Source: Chiua virens
Taxonomy: Eukaryota; Basidiomycota; Agaricomycetes; Boletales; Boletaceae
Assembly (NCBI GenBank): GCA_019787685.1
Contig: JAHNUO010000001.1
Span: 2,356,001-2,420,000 of the forward strand
DNA length: 64,000 bases
Reading direction: 5' to 3'
Positions 49,229 through 61,545 of the stretch are shown piece after piece. The translations under genes were made by a program, and so were the position numbers. The number at the start of each line of letters is the position of its first letter. The stretch's first letter is position 1. The notes under the pieces were generated by a model. The model did no database searches. It worked only from the letters and a program-made list of their open reading frames with translations, and was not told where the DNA came from.

Positions 49229-50570
49229 TCAACCGCCTCCCGTGAGTCCAGAAGTAAGACTCTACAAAGACATGAGGAAATCACACTGTGTATTCGCGAA
49301 TAACCGCTTACCGAGATATCGGACGCCGACAACGGGCACGCGAAACTGGCAGAGTTACTGATTGTCGGTGAGACCGTGAAGAAAAGGATACGCAAAGCCA
49401 ACTAGTAACCAGAACACGATCAGATCCTGCCAAATTCCACATGTTCAGAAATCGACTCACCGTGATATCATAGTCTACCGTGATGTCCGAGGCTGTACTA
49501 CCACCAATGCCACACTTCCCCAACAAGTCTGTAATGATCGCGGCACTGGATGCCATCGTGGTAGTATACGCGATGGAGAAAGGGAAGGTGAAATTTGTAT
49601 TGGTATGTGAATGAAAAGTGATATCATTCTCTTGTCCTTGTCCGATAAGTGTGTTGTTGATCGGGTAGTAGATCTGAGGACGCAGTCAGTAAAACGAAAG
49701 TAGACCTCACAGTGAACGCGTACATCCGCTTTAATCGACGAGAATGACACAGAAAAATAATTAGGGTTGGAGACGCTACGGTTCCTTGAGTACACAGCCA
49801 GGTCACGAAACATCTGGAACAGGACACGTACTAGATAGGTATATCGAGATTGATCTGAACACCGTCGCTTAGAACCTGGATCTACGGACAGAGTTCCGTT
49901 AGTTGCCAGCGACGCAGCGGGACGTAATTACCTCACTCCCGTTCGATGCAACCTGCACGTTGCCAACCACTATGTTGGGAGGTCGAGTCCACTACGCCGG
50001 TCAAACGCATTAGCGACATTGCCTTCACCTGGCTAGATCCACTCACAAGAGCAAGAGGCAACAAGATGCTGACAATGAGGAAAACAGTAATCATGAGAGT
50101 ACAGCAACAGAACCGCCCGATGCACGTCCCTCGACCACCCTGCTTGAAGATTAAGTCTATGCGATTCTGAAGCTATTGCAAGTCTTACCTTGGTCCACAG
50201 GCCACCATGGTGTTCGTACCGCCAATTTCTGAGATCCCGTCTCCGGCTGTATACCGTCGGTGTTTCAGCATTCTGATCCGGAATAGTTTCACGCTGTAGA
50301 TACGCACTTCCCAGTGGTGGCTCGTGCAAAACCTCCTTGGTCATACTGGGTGCTCTCTGACTTGTGGTGGCCTGACTCTCCGAGGTTCTGGGATCGACCA
50401 TAGTTGGCATCTTCAGGGTGACCGCCTGCACCATAGGAGTTATAGCCACTCGGGTCATACGTCTGGTGGGGTTGTGCATTGCTGTATGGGTCGAAGCCGG
50501 GCGCATCAGTGTAGCGCTGGTGCTGGTCGTACTGGCCATACTGCTCTGCATGAGGGTCCCTGTACGCCAT
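49229..50570 (-). CDS. LEA_2-domain single-pass membrane protein
   Basis: ATG 50570 opens a Tyr/Gln/Gly-rich disordered N-terminus (MAYRDPHAEQYGQYDQHQRY). This joins to TVYSRRRDLRNWRYEHHGGLWTK, then GGRGTCIGRFCCCTLMITVF with a hydrophobic stretch following: a Cys-rich juxtamembrane segment and one membrane helix. Outside is a beta-sandwich with PPNIVVGNVQVASNGSEIQV, YFSVSFSSIKADIYYPINN, NFTFPFSIAYTT and CGIGGSTASDITVDYDIT. It ends in DISSLTSGLTGGG at 49229 after a final 50-base intron. This is the plan of LEA_2 (NDR1/HIN1-like) proteins, widespread but uncharacterised in fungi; lipid binding has been suggested for the fold. The CCC next to the membrane helix may be palmitoylated (inference). 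Confidence 0.75.
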
Positions 50571-50802
50571 GGCAGTTTAATAAGGAAAGAAAGGAGGGGG
50601 AAGGGGAGGGGGAGTGACAAAGAAAAATGAATATGTATTCAAGTGCTGCGGTAAGCTTACTGTAACCCATCCGCAGCGTGTGGCGCGGCTGTTGGCTCAA
50701 GAGACTCACACGCACTGCTCCACAACACAACCATATGTCATAGCCTTGTTTACAACCTCAATGGACAGAGCACGCTCTTGGAAATGTATCTACTAAAATC
50801 CT

Positions 50803-52356
50803 TCACCCAAACCCGTTCGAGCTTTGCGGGATAAAAGGCATGCGGTTCCCGCCAGAAACTTTGCCAACGTTCCTTGCGGTAGATGTCACAGTCGGCGTGG
50901 GACCAGGGAGAGGCCGACTGTGAGAAGAGCTCGGCATGAATCGATTGGGCTGCAAAGTCAGCGATGGTTGATGCAGATGTACAGCACTTTGCATCGGTAG
51001 ATCCAGTACCCTCGATGGCGTCCGCAAGGCCGCAGAAAATGGGCGTTGAGGAGTGGGAGGAGGTCCCATATTCCCGCAGGCTTTTGTAATCCGTTGTGGT
51101 TCGAAGTCGTATGACATCAAGTTCTCCGCCCGTTGACCAATCTGCTGGGATGTAACTGGGAAGCGCTTTCCCTGGTCCGGCGGAGGCAGTGGTGCCATCA
51201 TCCCATGGTTCATATCGAGTAACCGCGGCTGTCGTAAGGACGTTGATCCCAGTCGTTGATCATTTGTTGTGTCAGTAGGTGGATGTGCCCTCGCTGGGGG
51301 GTTGTCATCTCCATGGTACGCATATTGCCTGGAGGACGAGTAAGGGGAGGTAAGAGAGAATTGTAAGAGCATACTCTATGAAGCGACTGCTGCCGGGTCT
51401 ATCAACAGTGTTGACAACATTCTGCTCAGCTAATCCTTGTTGACTGAAACTGGGGTGTTCTCCGGGCAGGCGAGTAAGACGCAATGGACCTAGCGGTGTT
51501 GGTATGGATCTTGGGCTCGAGTTCGTCTTGACGCTACCATTTCGATTGGGTCTGTATTTTTACGCTGAGCTATATGCAAAGTAATCTGTAGCAGCTTACC
51601 CTCGTACTTCGTCCATGATTCGTTTCCCATTATGATTCAGGTGCGCAGAAGGCTCTCGAGATTGTTCCATGGCAACCCCCCGACCGCGACAAAGATGAAG
51701 TTCTCTTTGTAAGACCTCGATTTCCCTAGAGGGCAATCTATATCACGAACAAGTCAATGACACAGGGTACCGACTTTCTAAGCGATCTGCGCTCGTTTCG
51801 TAGTCGATCGCAAGTTGAAGAAAGCTGTAGGCACTGATTTCGATAATACCTCACGAGAGCAGCAAGCGATTCTTGCTGAAACTACGTTCGACAGAATTGC
51901 AATGTCATACGACGAGTATCAAGGTACCCGGCACGACGCACCCTTATGGCATTGGCTATACTGTCAGTTGCGAAAGATAGAGAACGAAACCACTCCGACA
52001 TGGGTGGATCAATCTAGTAGGAGTACAAGTGTAAGACATGAATGGGATATCTTGGTGTGCATACATTGCGCTGGAGCGGCACGAGTTGTATGGCCTGATC
52101 ACCACATTTTGTGCAACTCTGATCCGGATCTTTGGATGGATCAGTAATCTATGATTGTGAGGGCAGTAGGGAGCTGACTGAGGTGAGAATTGCATAAAAC
52201 ATGGCCACATTCAGTAACCCAAAACGGTACTGGGGGAGGGCCTCTGTCTGGTGGAGAGAAAGGAAGATGACAGACTGCACAACTAACAAAGTCCCAGAAA
52301 TCGAACTCTGGGTCTTGTCTGGGTATTGTTTGCTCGTTTGTCGCTGGGCCGGGCAT
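50803..52356 (-). CDS. RING-finger protein of the Zip3/HEI10 (Cst9, RNF212) type
   Basis: ATG 52356 gives MPGPATNEQTIPRQDPEFDFWDFVSCAVCHLPF, then VTECGHVLCNSHL and, after an intron, DPDQSCTKCGDQAIQLVPLQR: a complete RING with CxxC, CGHVxCxxH and CxxC. A further exon reads IDPPMSEWFRSL and leads to a coiled-coil region (REIEVLQRELHLCRGRGVAMEQ, with Arg-Glu heptads, near 51700). The C-terminal third is Pro/Ser/Gln-rich and basic (50803-51380), stop at 50803. RING plus coiled coil plus disordered basic tail is the layout of meiotic crossover E3 ligases Zip3/Cst9/HEI10. If correct it acts at recombination nodules in basidia. It is divergent from the JmjC gene with 128 bp between starts. Confidence 0.75.
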
Positions 52357-52484
52357 TGTCGAGCTCGTCGAGGGTAACGTCCAAGACGCGACGCGACGGT
52401 GACGCCGTGATCATATGATCACGTGTTGAGTAGTTCTAAGCGCCACTCTGTTCGTCCCTTAGCTTGAACGTTCACCTCACATCG
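52357..52484. promoter_or_regulatory. 128 bp shared promoter with 18 bp perfect palindrome and E-box
   Basis: Between the divergent RING-finger and JmjC genes lies an 18-base perfect palindrome at 52406-52423 (CGTGATCATATGATCACG). It overlaps a CACGTG E-box at 52420-52425. Such a symmetric site in so short a spacer suggests a dimeric factor controlling both genes; this is inference from position and symmetry. Confidence 0.5.
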
Positions 52485-55400
52485 ATGGAGGCCTCTCAGA
52501 GCTCATCAAGCAACTCAAATCCTGGCCAGTTCTCACAAGGTTAGTTCATTACGATTTCCTTGTCCATTATTCGCACCAAGACCCCTCCAGATGCCCAGAC
52601 GCCAATGCGGCGTCCGTCTGCTTACCCTCGCCCCTTGATTTCGACTTTCGGCTGGGAGTTACAGTCTATTGTCGCGAGTTCTCCAAACTTTCGTCATATC
52701 GAGCGCGTGCATTACACTTCCCCAAATGCCAATGTCGACCTCGTTATCAAAGAATTCGAAAGGAGCGGCAAGCCTATGATAATCAATGGTTGGAACAGAC
52801 ATCCTAGGTGGCCAAGGTCTATGTTCAATATCGAATGGCTCAAAACGAATGGTGATCAGAGTGAGTACGTTCGTTCCCCTGACGTCTCTCCCTGACTTCA
52901 GTGTCTAAGACCCGACCGTCCGAAATGTACATAACTGGACCGATTTTAAACTTCCTTTGGATGAATTCATAAAGAAACTTCACGATTGTCCGGTGTATGC
53001 ATGCGCAGATGGTACGTATGAAAAAAAATCTGTGGTTCCTGTATGGAATACAATTCAAATTTTCATCTAGAACAGGAACGGCTCTACGGCAAAGACGGTG
53101 AATGTCCTACGGAATGGACAGAGTGGCTCACGCAAACGGGTGTCATACCCAACGAGCTTTTATTCTATGGTTCAAATGATTTCCTCAAGTTTCTTCCTGA
53201 CAAGGTTGGCCCTTGGCCCCTTCCCCCCTTCTTGTTGCTTACCAGTTCAGGCCAAGGTCCAGACTCTGATGTGTTACATGGGTATCGGTGATACTTTCAC
53301 ACCGTTCCATAAAGACCTTTGTGCATCTTCGGGTCACAACCTTATGTGTTTTTCAGAACACTCTGGGTCGGCGTTCTGGTTCATGACAGAATCTTCCGCT
53401 GCCCCTCGGGTTACTGCCTATTTCCATCAACTGGGACAAGAAATTGACTTGGAGACGCATGTGGTGACCATCGAGGAACTTGCAAACGCTCCTTTCGAGG
53501 TCTATATCGCTGAACAGCAACTAGGAGATTTAGTACTCGTGCCTCCGAGAAGCTGTCATCAAGTAGTCAACAAGGGTGGCATTACGATCAAGACTTCATG
53601 GTCACGAATGTCTCTTTATGGCTTACAGATAGCGCTCTGGCACGAACTTCCCATTTACCACCGGTAAGAGTGTTCATGATGTGAATACAAAATGCATGTC
53701 GACGTATCCTGCGCAGAGTATGCCGACCAGAAATATACAAAGTCAAATCCAACATATACCATGCATTACAGCACTTCACCAGAATTACGCAGGATTTGCC
53801 CGAACGTTTCGAAGACGCACCTTGCATCACTACGGACAACCTGAAGCATCTTGTCTCTCTCTTCGATGATATCCTTGCTGCCGAGTTTTCAGTCGCTCGC
53901 GACTCGATGCCCCATGTTTCCCAATCAAATCTCTTGCACACAGACAACCTTCACTGTGACTTTTGCGGGTCGGATATATTTCAGAGTTTCTTTGAATGTG
54001 ACAAGTGTCTTCCGGCAGCTTCTTCTGGGAGCTCCGCGGGTATCCTACCAGTTGGCGATGGTCTGACCCTTTGTCCTTTATGCTATGCGGAAGGTAGGAT
54101 ATGCCACTGCGGAGAGATGCAACCAGTTCAGTGTCGACCCTTTAATGACCTGCTAAGAATTCGGGATCAAGCGGTCATGGCAATTCAGCGCATGGAAGTC
54201 GGCTACGTAAACGCGCACGGTAATTTACTCGGACAGCCAGAGTGAGTCGTGCTCGTTTATCGGAGGGGTCTCATTCACCCGCAGAAGTCGGTTGCTTTCT
54301 GTAGGAGACGCGAACATATTCGAGGCTACCTACAAATTGTCCCAAAAACGTAAAGCGGACGCCAAGGTGTGTCCTTGCTCTGTGTAATTGCACGTAGGCA
54401 TACTGACCATCTTCAGGTAGCGAAGAGCTGTCGAGTTGTTCGAGCGGCACCGCACCAGGTCCCTACAGCGGTATACTGTCGCAAGTGCCATCACTCTGAA
54501 TGCTACACGCATCTACTTGAATTACACTCCGTCCATTCGGTGGATGCCATAGCCCGGTCTGATCGTCAGGACGGAGAGGAGGACTGGCATCAGTACCATC
54601 GCAGTTGTTCGCGACAGTATCCAGAAATACGTCGTGGCGTTATCGAGGATCAAGAAAGAGGTTCTCGGCCCAATACGTTGCACCAGCTCACCTACCTAGC
54701 GAAAACATTTACAACTTGTAGGGCCATCGCAATTGAGGTGACCAATTATGGTTGGTACGACCGATTCGCGCAGGCAACGTCGATTCCAGTGAGTCGTTAT
54801 TCAAAGTTGGTTTCATTTTTGTTTAATCACCTCAGGTCGTGAATACTCCTGCGAAGGCGTTGCTTACTTTACCGGATCCAATTGATGACGACGAGCCGTG
54901 TGATGACCACACTTCAAATGATTCTCCTTACAGCCCGGCGACACCTACGAGGAATGTCCAAAGGATCAATTCTCGCCGAGCATCGGCCTCACCAAATGTC
55001 GCGCGTCCCACCTCACCAGAGGGCATAATTAGTGACCAACGTCGCCAGGCTGACTTATCAGTTATCCGCGATTCTCGCTCGCCCACTGTTGACCCAGTGT
55101 CTCCCTTACCCGAATCGACAACGGTTCAAGCCTTTGACAGTACCGCCAGTGCTAGCACCCAGACACAGCTCGGTACATCGGTCATAGACGATTTAGGGAA
55201 TCTAAGTGACCTGACCGATCTCCCGAACGAATTCGATTCTCCGCTACACAACACTATTACAGCCATCCCTATTTCGGAGACATCGGTTGTGTTATCCTTT
55301 CCCTCTTCATCGGCTCCAGTTCCTTCTTCAGATACTCTACTTCTCACTGGATCAAAGTTAAAATCAAGGCTTGTCTTTGATTGTGTCGAAATCCCGCACC

Positions 55401-56543
55401 CTAAGTGGCATGGAAAAACGGAAAAGATTTCATCGCCCCCCCAACCAAAGCGAAAGCGAATCGCCGCTCCTTCCCCGTCAAATGTCGCTGGATCCTCTGA
55501 CTCTGATAGCACACCGTCTGCTGTGCAAGAGTCCAAAAGGAAGAAAAAGTCACGAGGTCCTGCTTCTCGGTGAGCCTAACCCCCTCACTGGACGAGAAGC
55601 AGAACCTTACGCCAAACGACTTGAAAGGTTACCACCATCTTCCAATTCTTCCCACAATATCCAAAATTCCCTTCCGCCAAATAATTTTCTTGCCAACGCA
55701 CTTAATCAGACATTTCAACTAAATCGCACTAGTGCAACTTCGCATGTCTCGAGTACGCTCCCCATCCCCGCCACCTCCAGCCATCGCGCTATCAGCCCTA
55801 CCATGGAAAATAGATACAGGCATGTTGGTGTACAAAAGAACCTCAACTTCACCCGTCATACTTTGACCGACCAGTCTTCCCAAGATCCCTTCAGTTGTAT
55901 CATGAGATTGCAAACAGAGAACCGCGATTTGCGGGCTGATGTGGAGACTTACAAACACAAGTGTGCCAAGTATCAAGAGAACTTGAGAGAACTCGACAGA
56001 TGGTACCCCCGACAGCGTCTTTTTCTCGCACCCCCATCATCTTCGAATGGTCCATCGGCGTCAGTCCCGTATCCCAACCCAGAATTAGCTAACCATCCCA
56101 AATGGCGAATGCGTAATCCCATGCCTGAACACCGATCTCGACCTGCGGACGCCCAAGAACCAGACTTCCCCCCTATCGAATTCCTCCCTTTATGCACCCC
56201 ATCTTCGTCCGAGAGTACATCCACTGTCCCCCGTAGGCGAACACCAGAGCCAAGCAGCCACAGGGTGAAGACTCGCGGAGATGTGCCAGGTAGCAAGGTG
56301 CAGCCTTACGGGACTCCCCAACGCGGTCGAAGACGTGGTTACACCGAGCCCACGAACGGAAGAAGGCACAGAGACTTCCCGCGAGGACCGGCCTCTGTGG
56401 ATCGCAGGGAACCGGCTGGTGACCCAATTCCATCAAACTCGCTTGTAACCATCGAACCTGAGGCCTCCGGCACCTCACTCATTGACAGGATGAATGTGAC
56501 AGGGGCACAGGACTGCGACGAAGCATCTGACGGAGGTCGGTAG
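52485..56543 (+). CDS. JmjC-domain protein (putative histone lysine demethylase) with Cys-rich modules and long disordered tail
   Basis: ATG 52485 (MEASQSSSSNSNPGQFSQ). After an intron come RPLISTFGWELQSIVASSPNF, KEFERSGKPMIINGWNRHP, NWTDFKLPLDEFIKKLHDCPVYACAD and CPTEWTEWLTQTGVIPNELL. The JmjC core follows: LMCYMGIGDTFTPFHKDLCASSGHNL gives the HxD iron ligands, and LGDLVLVPPRSCHQVVNKGG gives the distal His; TFTP and the Lys after it fit the 2-oxoglutarate site. Downstream are Cys-rich modules (CDFCGSDIFQSFFECDKC, LCPLCYAEGRICHCGEMQ, YCRKCHHSECYTHLLELH). A disordered Ser/Pro/Thr tail with a basic stretch (SKRKKKSRGP) and a short coiled coil (LQTENRDLRADVETYKHKC) runs to 56543. The catalytic residues look intact; target lysine is unknown. 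Confidence 0.85.
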
Positions 56544-56954
56544 CACATCATTCGAGAACACAGTTTTTTTCTGCGCATCCCTGACTGTATAATCACCCGC
56601 ATCCCATGAATTGTTCCATAGATTACACCCACTTGGCTTTCATCTCTGCTGTGAAGTTGCTTTCCTGATTCACGTCACGCGTAAATGATTCTTGGACACA
56701 TAATTTTGCTACTAGCTTGCAAAGCACTAATCAGATCGTAAAAAGGAAGTTCTTCAGAGTTCCATGATAGCAAAAAATCTTGAAATGTCAGCATTACCAT
56801 GTCCTGGTAAAGAGCATATGACCAAGCGAAGCGGATATTAAGGTGCAACTAATAAGGGGGTATAACAAAAATTGATGAAGGAACGACCGGCGACGTGTGT
56901 AATGTACGTTTCATGATAGGAACGGCAGAGCAGGGGCAGTGATCAAACGGACCT
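56544..56954. other. Convergent 3' spacer with no gene seen
   Basis: 411 bp between the convergent JmjC and CK1 stop codons. No coding frame is supported; 3' UTRs presumed. Confidence 0.55.
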
Positions 56955-58911
56955 CTAACCGCATCGACATGTGATGATTCTCCAGAAGGTTGACTTGGGC
57001 TCCTGGAGATCGCCGTTTTGGTCATGATATTCATCACCTTGGGATACACCAACTTCGTTGCCTCGTGCACGAATGTTACTGATCGCCGGTGGTGCGGCAC
57101 CAACAGTTGACACCATTGGAGAAGCTCGACCGTATGGTTGGTTGGAGTATGATTCGTCGTTTGCGTAGTCCACGCCTGCAGTGGCATTCGCATATGGGTG
57201 CTGTGGAACACCGGTGTAACTCGCTCGGTTCTGCGGCGTTGATATGGGAACGTTAACCTGAGCAGCCGCAGATAAGGGTGTGGCTTGTCCAGGAATGGCG
57301 CCACCAGGTGTAAGCGCGTTCGGAACCCTGCGCTGCTTCGATCCATGACGAACGAGTGCAGGAGAGGGAGGAATAACTTGTGCGTTGCCTTGAGAGGTTC
57401 TCCTCCATTCGACATCGCGTTGTCTATCCATATCTCGTCTGCGCTCCTGGGGTTGGGCCGCCGGCACATTCTGAACTTGGGAAAGAACTGGCTGTTGACC
57501 CTACATGTCATAATATGTCGTGAGTATATAGCCGATGAACCATGTATAGAACGACGGACCGTTGAGGCCTCCCAGCCTTTCCCACCTGGTAAGTTTGATG
57601 AGTCAAAAGAAGATACAGGGATACATCCGCACAAACCATTCAACAGATTCCAATCAAAGATACCATCGTCGACCTCGTTGATATTTTGCAAAACCTTGGC
57701 GAACAACTCTCGCAAGAATTCATAGTCGGGAGTTTCCTCGAAGCCCAGTCTGCGGACATAATTGAGATAGATACCGAATTCCTCTAGGGAATTGATGAGA
57801 AACGAAATGGGGCCACCAGATCCAGCAACCGACCTGGATAACCTTCACAGAGCTCTCTAATTTGCGTCGTTTGCTTCTTTTCTCCGATCTTCTCGTACTT
57901 CTGTTTGTTTGTTGCAGCTTTAAGACCTTGCCAAGGCAAGCTGCCTCGGAGGAAGTACATAAAGACATGGCCAAGAGATTCTAGGTCATCCCTTCGCGAT
58001 TGCTCTGTCAAATAAAAGGCTCGGTAAGAAAGACAGTGGGTTATAGAATTAGCTGCGACGGACCGCGCCCCAAGTGCGTATTGATGCTCATATATCGTGC
58101 AGTACCACTAAGACTCTTCCGTTCACGGTAAGGAATGTGCTGTTTTGTTTTTGGGTCACGGTATTGCTTAGCCATGCCAAAGTCCACAACATGAATGACT
58201 GAAGGAGAGTTTGATGAACTATTCGGGTGTCTCGGCGCAAGAACCGAACGTACCATTCGCAGCCTTAGTTCCGGAACGCCCGATGAGGAAATTATCGGGC
58301 TTGATATCACGGTATATGAGATTTTTCTCGTGGATGGTTTGCACTCTAGAGATCTGAGGGATAACGTTATGACGTGTGTATTGTTCTGGGTTTGGGAGCG
58401 GCACACCATCTGCCTTGCAGCCATACAGACGGTCTTGGTGGAGAATTTGCGGCCGCACATATCGAAGAGATCTTCCAAGCTGGGACCGAGGAGGTCGATG
58501 ACTAGAATGTTATGGAGACCCTCTTGACCAAAATGATAGATCTGTGGTATCCCGGCTAGAAGGGTGATTGGTCGACGGAAGACAAGGACGAGAATAGGAC
58601 ATACGACAGCCAGCGAGGATGCGATACGAACGACATTCGTCGCGCAGTTGGGGAGCTTCAGCCTTGCGAGGTTCCTGGGAGAAAATAAGAACAAGCGGGG
58701 GGAGAGAGAAGGTGGGGGCGCACAAACTTGATGGCGACGGTGGTTGAGTTGAGGAGGTTGGTGCCTGGGGGAGGTGTGAGGATGGAGGATGGAGGAGAGG
58801 ATTGGATGAAGGACCTTCGAAGATGACGCCGAAAGAGCCTTCTCCGATTTTCTTGCCAACGCGGTAGTGTACACCGACGACGTTGTTGGTGCCGGATGGA
58901 TGGGACGACAT
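56955..58911 (-). CDS. Casein kinase 1 family protein kinase (Yck/CK1-like)
   Basis: ATG 58911: [33 protein letters not shown] is the Gly-rich loop, then [28 protein letters not shown] (catalytic Lys, AxQLxxE). [51 protein letters not shown] (catalytic loop) and [13 protein letters not shown] (DFG) follow, then [35 protein letters not shown], the CK1-specific activation segment. [21 protein letters not shown] and the C-lobe precede a Gln/Pro-rich tail. The protein ends [10 protein letters not shown] at 56955. Paired cysteines at the extreme end recall plasma-membrane Yck kinases, which are palmitoylated at terminal Cys-Cys; here the pair is CxC followed by Gly. About ten introns. Confidence 0.93.
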
Positions 58912-61545
58912 TGGTGAAGGGTAGCTGAGAAAGAAGGAAAGTCAAGCTCAAGCTCAGGCTCGCACTGGCGAGGCTGAATCGCCTGCGCGGTGAAGAAAGG
59001 AAATCACACCTTCGGTCAAAACCGAACCACAGCTTAACATCACAAGTACCAAAACATCATGTCAGTTTACTAATTTCTCTATTAAAAATCATCCTCCCCT
59101 CCATCTCCGAACTTTCTCGTCTCTTCCTCCCGCCCATTGCCCTCGTATGTGCGCAGCATGGGGCACACCGTCTCCAACGGTGCGGTGTTCCTGGCTCCGG
59201 TCCGACATTGCCACAGTACAGCTCACCAATCCGTTTCGGGATACGTTTACATGTCTCAGGCTTGTGCAGCAGTTCAAGAATTTTTATCTCCCTACACGTG
59301 TATCATATCAACCTTCCTCGAAAGGTAGTCGGGTCCCGATCTAGAACGGTCACCAGTGCGCCCAACTATACCTCGCTCTCCCACAAGTGTGACTGTATTG
59401 GGAACACAGCCCCGTAATATCTCCACCTTGAATCAGACTCGTGAGCACAAAACCCGCCGAGCCCTTGAACCGATTCATCGCTTCCGTCAGTCCTCTTTTC
59501 ACGGATAGGCTGCTTACCAGACTTCCACAAGTCCACGTCGTCTTCCGAAATTTCTTTGCAATCCCCTGGGCGTTGGTCTTGTGAGAGCAGCAAGGTGATC
59601 ACGATAGCTTTTTACACTTTGGGCCCTGCTCCAACCTACCGTAAATGTCATCTGGACCTATGGTAGTCGAAGATCATCTCGTTAGCATCCCACGGTGTTT
59701 TTCGATCAGAGTTATTTGTGGACCGTACCATACTAGCATACCTAATTATAATCCGTGCGCGATATCCCGACGCAAGCGAACACCTTCGCGGCACAGTACT
59801 TATCGTTGCCAAGGCCGTGCAGTGTGCCTTGGATGCAAGCTGGGATCATCCTCCACATAGTACATCCGGAAGACCCACAAGTACGGTTCGTACCTACATA
59901 TTCGTATCTATATGCAAGTTCGGCACATAAAAGCACGCACCAGCCGATCCATACGGAGATCTGCAGAAGCTGATCACTTCCATCCGTCGCTCTCCCGAGA
60001 TGATGGGTAAGGATTACGCCCTGCAGACCACGCCGTAGACGCACGTCAAAACGGGTCCCGGTCAGCAAGGTAAAGTGCTATACCAAGAACTCCCCATTTC
60101 CAGTAACTCCGACATGCAAATTCTTCAGATCGACATGATGCTTCGAGCGGAAAGAATGCGAAAGAGGACCTTTGAGTTCTCTCCATGCTCCAAGATAAGC
60201 GTGACGTAAATAAGCTGAGTACCGATGTCAGTGTGGTAGTTTATCGAGCTGAAACACTTGTCTCGTGTAATTCGTGCATAAGCAAGCATCTGGGTTTTCA
60301 GCGTCAAACATCCAACCCATCCAACGAGGACCTGTGTGGGGTGGAAAGAGACGCCGTGTTTGTGCATGGAAATACTTCCACTCGGACCAACCGATATCCT
60401 CTTTTCCGCGGAAGGACAGCGTCAGTGTGACGGTAGCCCTGGCCGCCTACCTTGCGAGTCCTAACAATGCCCACGAGATACGCGCTGCACTGGCAAGAAC
60501 AGGGTCGCCACAGCGCCAGCATGATGCATCAATACCACGCCAGTGTCGGTGCCAGTGGGTCACATGAGTCAAGTAGGGAATGTAACCCACCGCCACATCT
60601 ACTGACAATTGACGGCTTCTCGTTACCCGAGTATGAGCTAACAATAGCGACGCTCATATCAGGAGTCGGAGGACAACGTATGCATTATGTGCGAAATGCA
60701 AAGCGCCACATGATGACACGCTGGAAGGTCTCAGACTCTCAGCAATTGGTGTGTACGGAAGCCGGTGGTTCTGAACTGTAGTGCCGAATCGAGGTTTACA
60801 TACTAGGTGATACTATCGTGACAGTGGAAGGGCATCGCTAATGAGCGTTAAGTACGAAGTCACGCATCTTTGCCGCAGAATTAGTTTTATCAGTCACGAT
60901 GGCAAGAGATATACTTGTGCGTTGAGTGACGACACTTTATTCGCGTTATTGTACTTGCCAGAATTTCTGTCCAATGTGCATTACTTCAAGTTCAATTTTT
61001 GTAGTGCCTTGCTGCGAAGGTTTGCCCTCAGCCCTATTAGTATGTATTAATGGCTGAAATCCGGATCAGTTCGGAAGTTTCAACATCGTCAGACGAACCT
61101 GCTGCGGACATTGGAAATGTCCGAACAAAAGAGTTTTCCCTAACCAGTGAGATCAGAAGACTCGCATCGCAAATTGGAGTCGAGATACTGTCTTCCCGAA
61201 TCCAAACTTACGTACTCGGAGCAAGGTGGGCAAGAAGTATCGGATCGCCATTCAAATAAAACAGGGAATGTGCGCCAAGTACACGTAGTGTAACATGCTA
61301 TGGAAGGGGTAACAGTTGCGGGTTAGAACTAAATGAGTTCACGTATATGTACAATCCAGGCAAGAATGCGACGGCCAAAAAATTGAATCTACCTTTGATA
61401 CGTGGGTAGACCAATCGCCGAAGCGCTTAGCGAAACTCGAAGCAAGAGCTAGAACGTTCAGGGACATGACTCAAAGACAGTTGCTGATATCTGAGATATG
61501 CAAGCAAGCCATTCAACTGAGGTAGACATATAGATGAGACACCAC
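58912..61545. other. Poorly resolved 2.6 kb, possible decayed or intron-rich plus-strand gene
   Basis: No complete gene can be supported. Several short plus-strand stretches look protein-like: ELFVDRTILAYLIIIRARYPD with VLIVAKAVQCALDASWDHP (59714-59860), ADPYGDLQKLITSIRRSPEMM (about 59940-60003), ELPISSNSDMQILQIDMMLRAERM (about 60088-60160) and ETLVSCNSCISKHLGF (60250-60300). A 109-codon frame covers 60452-60781. They could be exons of one intron-rich gene starting near ATG 59645, but I could not join them in frame with confidence. No domain is recognised. An unrelated minus frame at 59366-59602 lacks an ATG. Confidence 0.3.
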
